NCBI RefSeq assembly: GCF_009727055.1
Contig: NC_052353.1
Coordinates: forward strand, 45,587,148-45,651,147
DNA from: Benincasa hispida
Taxonomy: Eukaryota > Streptophyta > Magnoliopsida > Cucurbitales > Cucurbitaceae
Length of the DNA stretch: 64,000 nt
Reading direction: 5' to 3'
The notes beneath the pieces are model-generated. The model was not told the DNA's origin, ran no database searches, and saw nothing but the letters and a program-made list of their open reading frames with translations. This document shows, in pieces, positions 35,236-47,483 of the stretch. Position numbers and translations under genes: made by a program. The stretch's first letter is position 1, and each line of letters begins with the position of its first letter.

Positions 35236-36239
35236 AAATAATAAACTTCTTGCCTTAAACGCCCCTTACACCTCCAACCTTTTTTTTTTTTACAAAAATA
35301 TGTCTTAACTAGCACTTAATTTGTGAGTTTATTATTAATAAAAGTTAGTATATAACATGAATACTAAATTACAAGTTTAGTCTTTTAAAACTTTTGAAAG
35401 AGTTCGGTAAATTTGAAAATTTTAAATTTTAAATGAATAATTAAATACGAAGTTAAAATTTGTGTAGTAAATACGTAAATTTTTAAAAATAAAAAGTTAA
35501 AAGGGTTTTTTTCCCTTGAACCTAGAGTATCTCAAGGTTAACCTATGAGGAAAATGGAAAAAAGGACAACGTGACAGAAAAGTTGGTAAAGCTATAGAGT
35601 ATAAGGGAAAAACAGGCTTTTAGGCTCTGAGCAGTCCCCCTTTGCTGAATAAATCATAAATCTCAATGCACATCACATTTTTCTGATTTGAATTATTATT
35701 ATTATTTTGAAAAGATGATTTGACTTATTTGTCTTTGTCCAGGGTTGTTTTTAGATTTTTACTTTATTTATTAAAAAAAATTAGCACATCATTGTTTCAT
35801 TAATTATGTCATATAACTCTCCATGGTTTAATTTAGGTTGGCATCTCGAGCTTTACAAAAATCCAATCACATTACTAATTTTGAGGTCATTTAAAAGATA
35901 TTCCTTTTGGCTTTTGTGCTTTTTGAGATTGTGAAATTGATTTTTTTAATCTAACCTCATAGTCTCCTTGATCAAGAAAAAATACATGTAGGCCGTTAGC
36001 TTTTTTCTTTCTTTTTTTTTTTTTGGAGAAAATGTCATTAAGTTAATGAACTTATGAACAATAAATCATTTTCTATATATCCAAAAATTGGATATAATCG
36101 TAGATTTACTTCTTTACTTTTCTTTGATTGTCCTAAGTTTCACCAAAAAAAAAAAAATAATAATAACAAAGTTGGGAAAATGATTTAAATTCTGATAACC
36201 ACCTATCTAAGATAAAGGGGATATTGTAAGCAAAAGAAT

Positions 36240-36567
36240 TGATTATTATAGTTAGATTATAATAGTTTGTGTCTAGGATGTAGGTTATTTTAGTTTGAAT
36301 TATAATAGTTTTTGTTTGAGATATAGATTATTTTAGTTTCAGTTATAATAGTATGTGTTTGAGGTATAAACTATTTTAGTTTGAGAAAAAAATAATAAAG
36401 ATAAAAACATGATGAATATAAAATAGTAAAAACTGTAGCAAATAGTAAATATGATAGCAAGGGTTTTGAAATAATTTTGACTGTAACTGATAAGGGAAGT
36501 AACATTTACGATAACAAGTGATGGTTATTATAATCTTAAGATAGTCTATCACCCCAAACACATCCTA
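36240..36567 (+). repeat. Tandem ~44-bp units with CCCCAAACAC terminus, MITE-like
   Basis: Three diverged units of ATTATAATAGTTTGTGTTTG plus ATTTTAGTTT lie at about 36248-36385. The right end reads CACCCCAAACACATCC (36551-36566). Subterminal tandem repeats with GGGGTGTTTGG-type ends are typical of non-autonomous DNA transposons in several plants. Exact ends and target duplication not resolved. Confidence 0.5.
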
Positions 36568-36599
36568 AAATTCTACCATTTTTTTTTACCATATATATA

Positions 36600-38555
36600 T
36601 ATATAAATTCTTGATAAAAACTATTTAAAATACAAGTGTTCCAAAAAAATCTATTTTGAACATTAGCCAAACATTTTATTTTTTTTCAAAATAACTTATT
36701 TTTAAAATTAAATATTTGAAAAGTTAAAAAAAATGAGATGAGGAAAAAAAAAAGTTCCATTAAGATAGATGTCATATTAAAAATACTTCAATTTCTCAAT
36801 TTTCTTTTTTATTTTCAAGGTGTCCCGTGGGGCTTTTATTTTAACATCTTTTAAAAAAAAAAGAAAAAAAAGCCCAATAATCCATCGAGGCAAGTGGGAA
36901 AAACAAACAGAAAAAAACATGGGTTAAAAATACCATCGAATTGAATTCTGTACTCCTCGAATAACTAAAGGGTAGCAATTTTCTATTGACCACCATCGAA
37001 TTGAATTCTTACCAAGGTTTATTTTTATGGATAAATAACACTTTGGTTAAAAATACCATTTTAGTCTATAATTTTGAAGTTTGTCCAATTTCCGTCTGTC
37101 CAATTTTAATTTTTACACATACCATAAATTTTAAATAGTCACTCTTAAGTTAATTTTTACGAAAGTTACTAGTAACAATTTTTTATCAATAAGATACAAT
37201 GTATGAATTTTCAAAATTTATAATAAAATGATAAAAAAAAAATCCTGAAAAATTCAACGCAACAGAGACTAAATTTAAATCACTACAATGATTAAAATCA
37301 AACCTACTCCAAAGTAAAGACACTAAATTGATATTTTAACTAAACATTTATTTCTCTCCTCTTCCTCTTTTTTCTCTCTCATACTAGTAAAAAGCGTAGA
37401 CCACCTTTTATATCTATTTGGTTTCTGATTTTTCATTTTTGAAAATTAAGTCTATAGATACTACACTATGTCCACATCAAAATTTGTTCCTTTGGTATCT
37501 ATTTTTTAATGATGGTTTAAAAAATATTGCCAAATTTTGTAAATTACAAAAAGTAGATTTTAAAATTTTGTTTTTGTTTTAAAATTTGGTTAAGAATTCA
37601 ACCATTGTACCTAAAAAAAATGCAAAACACTAGAAGAAATGAGAATTTTTTTTTTAATTTTCAAAAAAAAAAAAAAAACGAAATGATTATCAAACGATAT
37701 CATAATTATAGAAAACATGGATTTCTTGATGACCAATGATCATATGAATATTGGAAAACAACACTTCCCAACTGGTCTAGTCAAAAAAATTTCTTGCTAT
37801 CCACTATTAATTTTATATTATCAATGCTTACGCTCAAACTCAATAACTACCAACAACAAAATATAGTAACGTTTAGTGATCGGTAAAATTAGAAAAGTAC
37901 GATAGTATTAACGGATTCTATTCATATACTAATGAAAATGTCTTAATTTTTTAAGTTTAAGGATTTTTTAAACTTTTAAAAGTTCAAAGTACAATGTTTG
38001 TGAGTGTTTTGTATAATTTAGTCAACATTACATGCTTAGGCTAAAACTCAATAACTACGGACAACAAAATACAGTAATCTTTAGTGACCAGTAAAATTAG
38101 TGAGGTGAGTGTAAGTGGACAATGAAACAAAAAGAGTAAAAAGAAAGAGTAGTGTCAGATTAAGAAGACAGGATGGGAAGTGGGGGATGATGGCGTAAAG
38201 CAGGAGAGTAAGTACAGGCATGGGCATGGCGAAGGGATGATGACTTACTATGGTTAATGATGATGGCACTCTCAAAGTCAGTGGAAACCTCTTTCAGGAG
38301 CTTACCACCTCAAGTCTGCCCATTTATTGTTTATTGCCCTAACTTCAGACCAAATAGGTGTCCACAACAACACCCATTAATGGATGTTCTGTTCTCTTCC
38401 CCTGAACACCATTCTGGATTTCTCTGCACTGCATCAAAACACAATTCCAAAGTTTTTTCACGTCAAATATTGTCTTATATTTATCAACTGCAGCTTAGGT
38501 AGAAAGAATCTCTACAAACAGAGCACCACTGCATCTAAATCCAGTTCTTTAGCCT
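36600..38555. other. Intergenic DNA with local direct duplications
   Basis: ACCATCGAATTGAATTCT occurs at about 36932 and 36991. A segment of about 75 bases (starting CATGCTTACGCTCAAACTC) occurs at about 37827 and again, diverged, at about 38030, a spacing of roughly 200 bases. No gene seen. Confidence 0.5.
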
Positions 38556-38691
38556 TTAAATTTCAAAAGTTTTGATTGGGTCATCGAATATATAATTAGA
38601 TCTACCATCAGTACCATTAAAAAAAGGATCTGTATTGAGAGCCAAATAAGTTAAAAGCTCCATAAAGCCATCAGAAGTCTTTCCTTTCTCC
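38556..38691 (-). other. Candidate terminal exon, unknown protein
   Basis: After an acceptor-like AATCTTCAG the minus strand is open for 136 bases to a TAA at 38556-38558, reading EKGKTSDGFMELLTYLALNT and then DPFFNG. The composition looks coding, but no upstream exon or family was recognised. The acceptor region is itself duplicated 82 bases upstream. Confidence 0.28.
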
Positions 38692-38848
38692 CTGAAGATT
38701 TGAAGATGTAATTGAAACATTTAAGGATTTAACTCTTTTTTTAGACGAAAGCATTCAACTTTTTAACTTCTCCCTGAAGATTTGGAGAATGTAATTGAAA
38801 CATTTAAGAATTTAACTCTTTTTTAGACGAAAGCATTTAACTTTTTAA
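38686..38848. repeat. Tandem duplication of about 82 bp
   Basis: TTCTCCCTGAAGATTTG and the following 65 bases at 38686-38767 recur at 38768-38848 with a few substitutions and small indels. Confidence 0.7.
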
Positions 38849-39799
38849 CTAAGTGACAATAATATGAGGACATCAGACCATGATCCATATTTTTATTTAA
38901 GAGTTTTATTGTCTTCCATTTTTACCCTTCTAAACATGGTTAAGTAAGGGTATTCTGACCATTTTTTTAGAGTGATGATTTGACATCAAATTAGGGCATC
39001 ATCCCTAAAATGGCTATTTAAAGTATGTTAGTTTGACGTAATAAGTTTTGAGTTTTCTAAATAAAACTTGTTTGGTTGATGATAGAGCTTCATCATCATT
39101 TCCAATTCTTGAGTCATGGTTGCATACCAATAACATACAAGTAAGTCTAATCAACTTGCTTATGAAATATTCGAACTTGGAGTGAGGAACTAATTCTCCT
39201 TATTTATTGGTATTCGATCAAAAGATAATCCATCATTTTCTTTGGGTTGAAATCAAATTGATTTGGAGGTTCCAGTGTTTGAGAATAAGAGATTTCATAT
39301 CACTGATGTTAGAACTTTTTTGCAACTAGCACAATGAATTTTGGTCTATTTTGGTCTATTTTTGGGCATGTGACACTTTTTATAAGGAGGTCGCAAAATC
39401 CAGATGAACACCAAAATGAAGATCTCATAGAGCAAACAAGTCTGCTCGTTTTCATTTCTTATTGTAAGGGAACTATAATGTTCAACTGCTACACATAAAA
39501 TGACTCAATCTATATTAAGCCTTACACGATCACAGGGATATTGTATGCTCATTCACCAAATCTAAAATAAAAAAAGACATCTACATAGAAAAACAAGGTG
39601 AAACAAATAAACTTGTACAAAGTTGGTGTTCAAATCAATGTACTCCTTAAAATCCCCCCATGACATGCATCGTCTAATCTCTGAAGGAATTATAATTTAA
39701 TTCAAACAAGATGGCAAGTTTAATTCCTTTATTAGAGAATAAAAATGTATAGTTTGGAATTACCAAATGAGATGTGCGGACCCAAGTCCATGGATGATA
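38849..39799. other. Spacer downstream of the Rab geranylgeranyltransferase gene
   Basis: No frame or exon recognised. The part next to 39800 should contain that gene's 3' UTR. Confidence 0.5.
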
Positions 39800-42382
39800 C
39801 TATTTTTTGCCCAAGAAAATTCTGTTCACAACATCAACTGGTAAAGCATAAGCTGGGTCAATGGCTTTCAGGCCTGGATATTCAAGAAGTGAAAGGCCTG
39901 CATCAATAAAAGTAAACGTAAGGAGTGACAAATATCATAAGTATTTAGATAAGATATTAACATCAGCTAGTAGCATATGACGTTAATAACCAGCTATTCC
40001 GAAGTACGTGTGATAGACATCAACAGCATCATCCGGTCTGTCTGAAATACCACCATTTTCTGTGTCCTGAAATTTTCAATAGTTTAGTTATGCTATGGAA
40101 GTTTCCTTCGTTAGATGCAATATAATCATCTCGTATGAATAAATCCAATCTAGATAAAGGAAATTTGGCTAACAACCTGACAGTCTAAGATGAACTTAAT
40201 GAGTTTTTCCTTATTAATCCAGTGAACTCTGCCAATCATGATCAAGCTAGAAAGAACCCACCATGAGTAGCAAACCTGAAGCAACATAATGAAGTCGGTG
40301 AGTGGGAGAATGTAAAGCAAAGACTTGGTTACAATGTATAATAGAAGTTCAAACCCACATCAGGAAGTTTCTCAGGTCGACCATTAAGACCTCCAGATTT
40401 GACTTGCCGCTCACATAACCACCAGCCAAGAAGATCCTTGTCAATATGGTGTAGAGAACCCATTATAGCAAGAGCACCAACACAACAGAAAACTGAAGTC
40501 ACAGCAGAACTTGACATTAAGACACAAAACCTAAAACAATTGATAAGTAAAAGTCGATTCATAAGATAAGTACGGCTACATAAACAAAAAGCATAAATAT
40601 GCACTAATGTAAATGTAATTTCAATGTCCAAATAGGATAATACCAAACATGGTAAGAGAAGTAACCAATCCAAATTGTTTTGAAGCACAAGAGAGATCCC
40701 ATCACTCAGACAAGATGAAGATAAAATTTCAAACATCTTTAAGAGTAAGTGAATACTCAAAAGATAAGATATGTTGAACATACTTTGTCCAGAGTGAGAT
40801 TCTCCACCAGGCGTGCATCCAAATCCACCATCCATATTTTTGCAGCTAACAATGTAGTTCACAGCCTTCTCTACATTAATTTTTTCCAGTTGATTTAATA
40901 AGGACAGACAAGATACTGCAATATAAGAAAACCTGCGAGAGAGAACATTTTCAGCTTCTCAATATTTTTCACGTTTGTAGGAACACATGAAGCATGAAAC
41001 CCAAAATAAGAATAAAAATAAAAGTAAATTAACAAATGGGTAAAGACTACCTTGAATCTACTTCACCCCAAATATCTCCTGAAAAGGAACCGTCTTCATT
41101 TTGCAAACCAACAATATCTACCACAAGATTAAGTCTCACGAGAATTTCTATATAATTATAGTTAACACTCAACTTAATTACCAACTTTCACTGACAGGTG
41201 CATATGAAATCAAAAGTAGAGGACACATAGAGGGTGTTCTGAAATATTTAGAAATAAGTAGTTGGGTAATGGTAATCAATTGTCCCCTCCCCTTTATTCC
41301 CCAACGTATTAAAAAAGGTCAGTGTTTCCCAAAAATTCATGAAAGTTATCGGTAAACTGAATCAAAACAAAAAATCCCACAAGATGCTAAAAATTAAAAG
41401 TCAACTCCTAAATGCCAAAGGATACAATCTGTCACCTTATCAACATCTACAACACTCAACTTGTCAAAGAGGGCCAAGACTTGGACGGCACTAAGGGTGT
41501 AAAGTATGTGGGGATCATGTCCAATGTTTCCAGAAAAACCACCTGCATATATCGGATCTCACTTCTCTACTTTTGTTACAAATGATTCAACGTTTGCATC
41601 TAAATCCTAAAACATGCTGAAAAAGGAAATTTTGTTCAACTTGATTCTGTAACAGCTTTGTATCAACACAAAAAGAAATCTAGTATATTTAATAGTTTGA
41701 TATGTACGATGTCCAAGACTAATAGCACAACGCTGAACATATACATTTATTCCAAACAAACTAAAATATAACCATATTAACATAGAAAGAAAAAAGCAAA
41801 CAAGTTGAGACAGTAGAGAATGCTAAAAACCTGACTCGTGCTGACATTTCAAGACCCACGAAACAACTTCATTGATATCCACAGTATCTAGCTTTCCAAG
41901 AATATCCAGTGTGGTTAACCCCCAATATGCACCATTCATTCTAATATGTTCCATCATCACAGATTGAAGATCATCCTTTCTCTGTACATGAAACAACCTA
42001 AGGTGGGATACATACATAGAATAAATGGATAGCTGTCTACTATCTAAGAGTACGAGTGAACTGATACTAGATAATCGTATAATAGACCGAATCCCAACCC
42101 CCAAAATGGTTTGCCCCACTTTTTGAAACTAACAATTTTGCCCTTACATCATCATCAGCCAAAATTACCCTTAATTTTATTTTTCCCTTTTCCTCTTCTT
42201 CTCTCGATTACCCTTCCTCCATTGCCATTCTCCATTCATCGCCAGCCATCGGAACGTTGCAGAGGTAAAAAAGTAAATAAAGTAATGGAGTACTCAAGAG
42301 AAGGGAAATATATGAACGATAAACACACCTTTTCAACAGATATGATGTATTTCACGTGTTTCTCAGCTGTCAATTCCCCCAT
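39800..42382 (-). CDS. RGTB: Rab geranylgeranyltransferase (type II) beta subunit, nine exons
   Basis: Exons on the minus strand: 42329-42382, 41831-41981, 41436-41542, about 41051-41124, 40784-40932, 40359-40492, 40177-40275, 39991-40066, 39800-39897. They add to 942 bases (313 residues plus stop), the usual size. With Rab escort protein and the alpha subunit this enzyme attaches geranylgeranyl groups to C-terminal cysteines of Rab GTPases in the cytosol. Seen: [47 protein letters not shown] and [13 protein letters not shown], that is the repeated prenyltransferase alpha-alpha motifs; zinc ligands Asp223, Cys225 (DVCYSWW) and His275 (VYHTYFG). An in-frame TGA lies six bases before the ATG. 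All junctions are GT-AG except the acceptor of exon 4, where no AG precedes the expected first codon and one residue (Tyr in relatives) is missing. A Copia element lies about 410 bases upstream. Confidence 0.9.
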
Positions 42383-42784
42383 TTGTCAAGTGCTAAATTT
42401 GCTTAATTTAATTTCTTTGGTAGATGATACTATAGACACAAGAAAGTAAACTCGATAAACAGTGTGATCACAAAAACATTGCAAACAATCAAGCAGTGAT
42501 CGGGGAGGACGCATTAAACAAAAAGGAACTTAGATCAAACATTGTCACCTACGGAAACAATTAATCCACAGAAAACTGACGCAGAACAATTAATCTATAA
42601 AAGAAGAAATTAAACACCGATGACAAAACGAGATATATCTAGAAATCGAGTAACTGGAAACCAGTGAAAGGCCAGGGCCGAACCTGGTTTGATCGTGAGC
42701 TCCAGTCGAGAGGGTAATATCGACTTAAAAATGGGAGAAAGAGCTACAAGACGAAGAAGATCCAGAAATCAACGGGGAATTGTA
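42383..42784 (-). promoter_or_regulatory. 5' flank / probable 5' UTR of the Rab geranylgeranyltransferase gene
   Basis: Minus-strand sequence near 42700-42785 (TTTCTGGATCTTCTTCGTC, CTCTTTCTCCC) is pyrimidine-rich like a plant leader, and reads on into the host DNA beyond the Copia insertion (TTCTTCAATTCTCTTCTC at about 47450-47470). GGTTTCCAG near 42655 could be a leader-intron acceptor. No TATA box identified. Confidence 0.35.
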
Positions 42785-42789
42785 GGTTA

Positions 42790-42896
42790 TATTAGATATA
42801 TGGGTTAGTTAGTATTTTGTTGTAAATATTGTTAATTATATAAAGGCCTCTTTGTGATTAATAAAAATAAGCAAGTTTATTTACTACTGCTTAATA
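42790..42896 (+). repeat. 5' LTR of Copia copy 2
   Basis: 107 bases, TATTAGATATATGGG ... CTGCTTAATA, followed at 42897 by TGGTATTAGAG, a primer-binding site with one change. After AAAGGCCTC its second half resembles copy 1's LTR rather than its own 3' LTR. Confidence 0.85.
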
Positions 42897-43010
42897 TGGT
42901 ATTAGAGTATTAATAAAAATTCCCTCCAATTTTTTCGACCATTCGTCTTCCCTCCAACTTTCTTTCTCCTTGAACCTTATTTTCTTCATCCCTCATATAG
43001 TATCAGTCTT

Positions 43011-43960
43011 GTGCTCGTTTCCAATCTTTTCACGGAATCGAACTACAACTCATGGAGTGAGGTGATGAAGATCGGGCTTACTGTCAAGAATAAACTCGGC
43101 TTCATCAATGGAGAAATCCCCCGTCCTTCTGGTGAGTTACTTAGCTCTTGGATCATATGCAATGGTGTCGTCACTGCGTGGATTCTTAATTCCCTTTCCA
43201 AAGAAATCTCTGCGAGCATCAATTTTTCTGACTCTCCGCAAGAAATTTGGGTTGATCTTCAAGAACGATACCAGCGTCAGAATCGGCCAAGAGTTTTTCA
43301 GCTTTGCCGCGAAATTTCCAACCTCATGCAGAATCAAGATTCTGTCACCACATACTATGCAAAGCTAAAGACGTTGTGGAATGAACTGATATCCTACCGC
43401 CCTTCCTGCTCCTGTGGAAAATGTACTTGCGATGGCGTCAAGAACCTACAGACATACTTTCAGACGGAGTGTGTTGTGTCGTTTCTCATGGGATTAAACA
43501 ACTCCTCTGCTCCAATTAGATCTCAGTTGTTGCTGATGGAACCAGAACCCTCTATCAATCCCACATTTTCCTTGGTAGCACAAGAAATTGTTCAGAAAGC
43601 CTTTTCTTCATCCCCTGGCATTGTCATGTCTTCATCCAATGCCACTGCTCTTCTTGTGAAAAATGGTCCTTCTGCTTCCTCCTAGTCTATTATGAACAAT
43701 TTCCGCAACACCAATCAAAACAAGAAGAAGGAGATGCCACTTTGCACCCATTGCAATCTTCAAAGGTATACAGTTGATCGTTGCTACAAACTTCATGGCT
43801 ATCCTCTTGGTCACCAGCTTTACAAGCCTCCCGAGTCATCAGCAAAGATAGAACATTCTGATTCCCTATCTTCTCTTACAGCTGAACAATGCCAAGGATT
43901 ATTAGCCATGCTCCAATCTCATCTCAGCAAGTCCAAATCACCCACCACAGCAACAGAATC
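43011..43960 (+). pseudogene. Copia gag, copy 2
   Basis: A long open stretch (43011-43685, 224 residues) covers LVSNLFTESNYNSWSEVMKI through VAQEIVQKAF. A TAG at 43683 separates it from the zinc-knuckle part (CTHCNLQRYTVDRCYKLHGY, with the knuckle Gly-His changed to Arg-Tyr). The first coding bases before 43011 (relative to copy 1) are deleted, so the normal N-terminus is missing. Confidence 0.8.
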
Positions 43961-45080
43961 AATCGATTCTAATGGCCATGTCATAGGTATTTGCTCCCTC
44001 CCTGATATATCTTTTGATCAGTGGATACTTGATTCTAGTGCATCAACTCATATTTGTTATAATAAGGCCTTAATCACTTCTTTAAGACCAATTAAACCAA
44101 TAATTGTTTCCTTACCAAATCAGTCTCAGCTTTTTGTTGAGTTTGTTGAGGATATCCAAGTCACTACAGATATCATGCTACAGAATGTATTATATATACC
44201 AGGTTTCTGTTTCAACTTGATTTCCATAAGCTCTTTAACTTCTCATCTGCCAGTAATGGTCACTTTTTCCAGTGATTCTTGTCTAATTCAGGACAAGTAC
44301 TCTTTGAAGATGATTGGCAAGGCTAACAAATGACATGGACTATATCTGTTATAAGCTTCAGTTGATAAGTCTTTACATTCTTTCTCGCATTTTCCTCTAC
44401 TTACAGAGCTTGTTTGTTCTTCCACTACTACACTTTGTACATTTACTTGGCATAATCGTCTTGGACACCCATCCCACAAGCATCTTAGTTTCCTAAAAGA
44501 TATTTTACATGTTGACTTGGATAGTACTTGTAATAAATGCTTGATCTGTCCTTTAGTAAAACAAAAACGACTATCTTTTCAAAGCCATAATAGACTTGCT
44601 GCTCATGCGTTTGATGTTATATATTGTGATGTTTGGGGCCCCTATAATGAATCTACTCATGCTGGATATTGTTATTTCTTAACAATAGTCGATGATTACT
44701 CTCGATACACTTGGGTTTTTCTGATGAGAAACAAGTCTGAAGCTATTAATATTGTTCCTCGTTTCTTTCAACTGGTTGAGACTCAATATGGTCGTTTTAT
44801 CAAAGATTTTCATTCTGATAATGCACAAGAACTAGCTTTTACTGATTTTTTTGCTTCTAAAGGAGTTCTCCACCAGTTTTCTTGTGTTGGACGACCTCAA
44901 TAGAATTCAGTAGTGGAAAGAAAACACCAACATTTGTTAAATGTAGCACGATCTCTCTTGTTTCAATCTAGGTTGCCTATTATGTTTTGGGGAGAATGCA
45001 TATTAACTGCCTCTTATTTGGTCAACCGAACTCCATCTCATATTCTATCTTGGCAAACTCCTTTTAATCGTTAAACGGTG
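43961..45080 (+). pseudogene. Copia protease and integrase, copy 2 (broken)
   Basis: The protease site reads WILDSSASTHIC, with the catalytic-loop Gly replaced by Ser. Integrase shows CNKCLICPLVKQKR, IVDDYSRYTWVF, FHSDNAQE and a TAG just before NSVVERKHQ (44901). A stop after GKANK at 44331 splits protease and integrase. Confidence 0.78.
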
Positions 45081-45187
45081 AACATGTTGATTATCATTCA
45101 CTACGTACTTTTGGTTGTCTTTGTTTTGCATCTACCTTTCTTTCACACAGGACAAAGTTTCAACCTCGGGTTATTGTCTCTATTTTT

Positions 45188-47300
45188 TTGGGATATCCTA
45201 CTAGTGTCAAAGGCTATCGTCTATATGACATTGAGAAGAGGCGAATCTTTATTTCAAGAGATGTTGTATTTCATGAAGACATATTCCCTTTTCATCAAAT
45301 CATCTCTCAAGAGGAGGTACTTGACCCTTTTCCTGATTTAGTACTACCACTGCCGCTTGCTTTTTCAAAAGGTCTATCTAGTTGTGCAATGCCTTCACCA
45401 TCTGCTAGTCATACTCCTCCGGAGGACAATTTGCAACTTGCTTCCAATGAGCTGCACACTTCACATGAAGCACCTGCTCCTGTTGAACTTCTTTATGAAC
45501 CTATCGATATCGCGGCTACCATTTTGCCTAGTCCTCCTCATATTGAAAGTGTCCATCAGTCTCATCATCCTCGCCGCTCTACAAGGACTATTATACCACC
45601 TTCATACCTTAGGGACTACCATTGCAACCTCCTATTAAAAAAACAACCTCAGCAGACACATACTAAATTTCCCTTACAAGCTGTTTTGTCCTATGACAAA
45701 TTGCACCCTACTTGCAAACTATTTGCACTCAATGTATCAGCCACATATGAACCACTATTTTATCATCAGGTTATCCCTCATGAGCATTGGCGCCAAGCTA
45801 TGCAAGATGAACTCTTAGCAATGGAGACCAACAAGACTTAGTTTGTTGTACCCTTACCTCAAGGACAACATTCTATTAGCTGCAAATGGATATACAAAAT
45901 CAAGTATCGTGTAGATGGAAACATTTACCGCTATAAGGCATGCTTGATAGCCAAGGGATATACACAGCAAGAGGGCCTTGATTACATCGAGACATTTTCC
46001 TCTGTTGCTAAGTTAGTTACTGTCAAAGTCCTTCTTACTCTTGCAGTCTCAAAAGGTTGGTCTCTACTTCAACTAGATGTTAATAATGCTTTCTTACATG
46101 GTGATCTAATTGAGAAAGTATACATGGATTTACCCTTTGGTTACAAGCACAATGTTGTCCACAAATAGAGAGAGCATCTCGTTTGTCGTTTACACAAGTC
46201 GATCTATGGACTCAAACAAGCATCAAGACAATGGTTTGACAAATTCTCAAAAGCCCTCATTTGTTTCGATTTTTCTTAGTCAAAATTAGATTACTCTCTG
46301 TTTACTTGAGGTTCTGATGAGTCTTTCATTGCCTTGCTCGTTTATGTCGATCACATAGTCATCACTGGTGCTTCTTTACCTATGCTACATGAGTTAAAAA
46401 ACCACCTTCACAAGGTCTTCAAGCTAAAAGACTTAGGTTCCCTTCGGTATTTTTTGGGACTTGAAATTGCAATGTCATCGCAAGGCATTCTTCTGTTCCA
46501 ACGAAATTATACCTTGCAACTTTTGGAAGATCATGGATTATATGTTTGTAAGCTGACTCCTTTGCCTCTTGATCCACATTTGAGGCTGAATGCTAACGTT
46601 GGTACTCTTCTCACTAATGCAACAATGTACCGAAGGCTCATTAGGCGACTGTTATATTTGACCATATCTCATCCCGACATAGTATTTGCTGTTCACAAGC
46701 TTAATCAATTCGTTGCTCAACCACGCCAACCTCATCTTAATGCTATCATGTCTTTGTTGAGATATTTGAAGGCTTGTCCCCGACAAGGAATTTTGCTGCG
46801 GCCTATCCATTTATTTCAATTGAAGGCATATTTTGATGCTAAATGGGGCTCTTGTCCTGATTCAAGGAAATCCATATCTAGTTTTTGCATATTCTTAGGA
46901 GAATCCATCATCAGTTGGAAGGCTAAAAAGCAGTCTACGGTCTCCTGATCCTCTGTCGAAGCTGAATACTGAGCATTAGCAACTACTACAAGTGAGTTAT
47001 TATGGATTACTCAACTTCTCCAAGAACTTTCCATACCTTTTGTTCACCCTTCCTTAATATACTGTGATAATGAAGTTGTTATCCATATTGTCGAAAATCT
47101 GGTTTTTCATGAAAGTACAAAGCACATCGAAATTGATTGTCATTTTATCCAAGATCACATCATTCATGGAACTGTCAAACTTCTTCCAATCCGAACTCAC
47201 TTGCAGCTTGCTGACATCTTTACTAAAGCCTTACCAACATCTTTGTTTTCTCCATTACTGTCCAAGATGGGCATTCTTGACATCACTATACCATCTTGAG
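45188..47300 (+). pseudogene. Copia reverse transcriptase and RNase H, copy 2 (broken)
   Basis: Pieces run from GYPTSVKGYRLYDIEKRRIF through WRQAMQDELLAMETNKT (TAG at 45839), [67 protein letters not shown] (YVDD lost) and the RNase H region [11 protein letters not shown], then IYCDNE and [12 protein letters not shown]. Stops at 46166, 46278, 46308 and 46946 and frame changes make it non-functional. Confidence 0.82.
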
Positions 47301-47306
47301 GGGGAG

Positions 47307-47444
47307 TATTAGATATATGGGTTAGTTAGTATTTTGTTGTAAATATTGTTAATTGGTTATTATTGTTGCTTGCTGTACTTGCCTATATAAAGGCCTATTG
47401 AAAAGGCCTGTACAACAATAAAAATTGCCTATTGCTGTTTAATA
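47307..47444 (+). repeat. 3' LTR of Copia copy 2
   Basis: 138 bases, TATTAGATATATGGG ... TTGCTGTTTAATA, after the polypurine tract GAGGGGGAG and before the target duplication GGTTA. Confidence 0.85.
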
Positions 47445-47483
47445 GGTTAGAGAAGAGAATTGAAGAAGCATGGAAAATCAGCC

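Larger units (their letters stand above)
42790..47444 (+). mobile_element. Copia retrotransposon, short-LTR family, copy 2
   Basis: A 4.65-kb element flanked by an exact 5-bp duplication GGTTA (42785-42789 and 47445-47449). It has the same internal order and family sequence as 10656-15457 and lies in opposite orientation to the Rab geranylgeranyltransferase gene, just upstream of it. It is more decayed at active sites: protease DSS instead of DSG, RT YVDH instead of YVDD, and nonsense codons in integrase and RT. The 5' LTR (107 bases) and 3' LTR (138 bases) differ strongly in their second halves. Confidence 0.9.

Noticed and set aside
40329..40862. 177-codon minus-strand frame as a single gene
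   Set aside because: It is two Rab geranylgeranyltransferase exons plus the translated intron between them; the GT-AG junctions at 40784 and 40492 and conserved protein on both sides show this.
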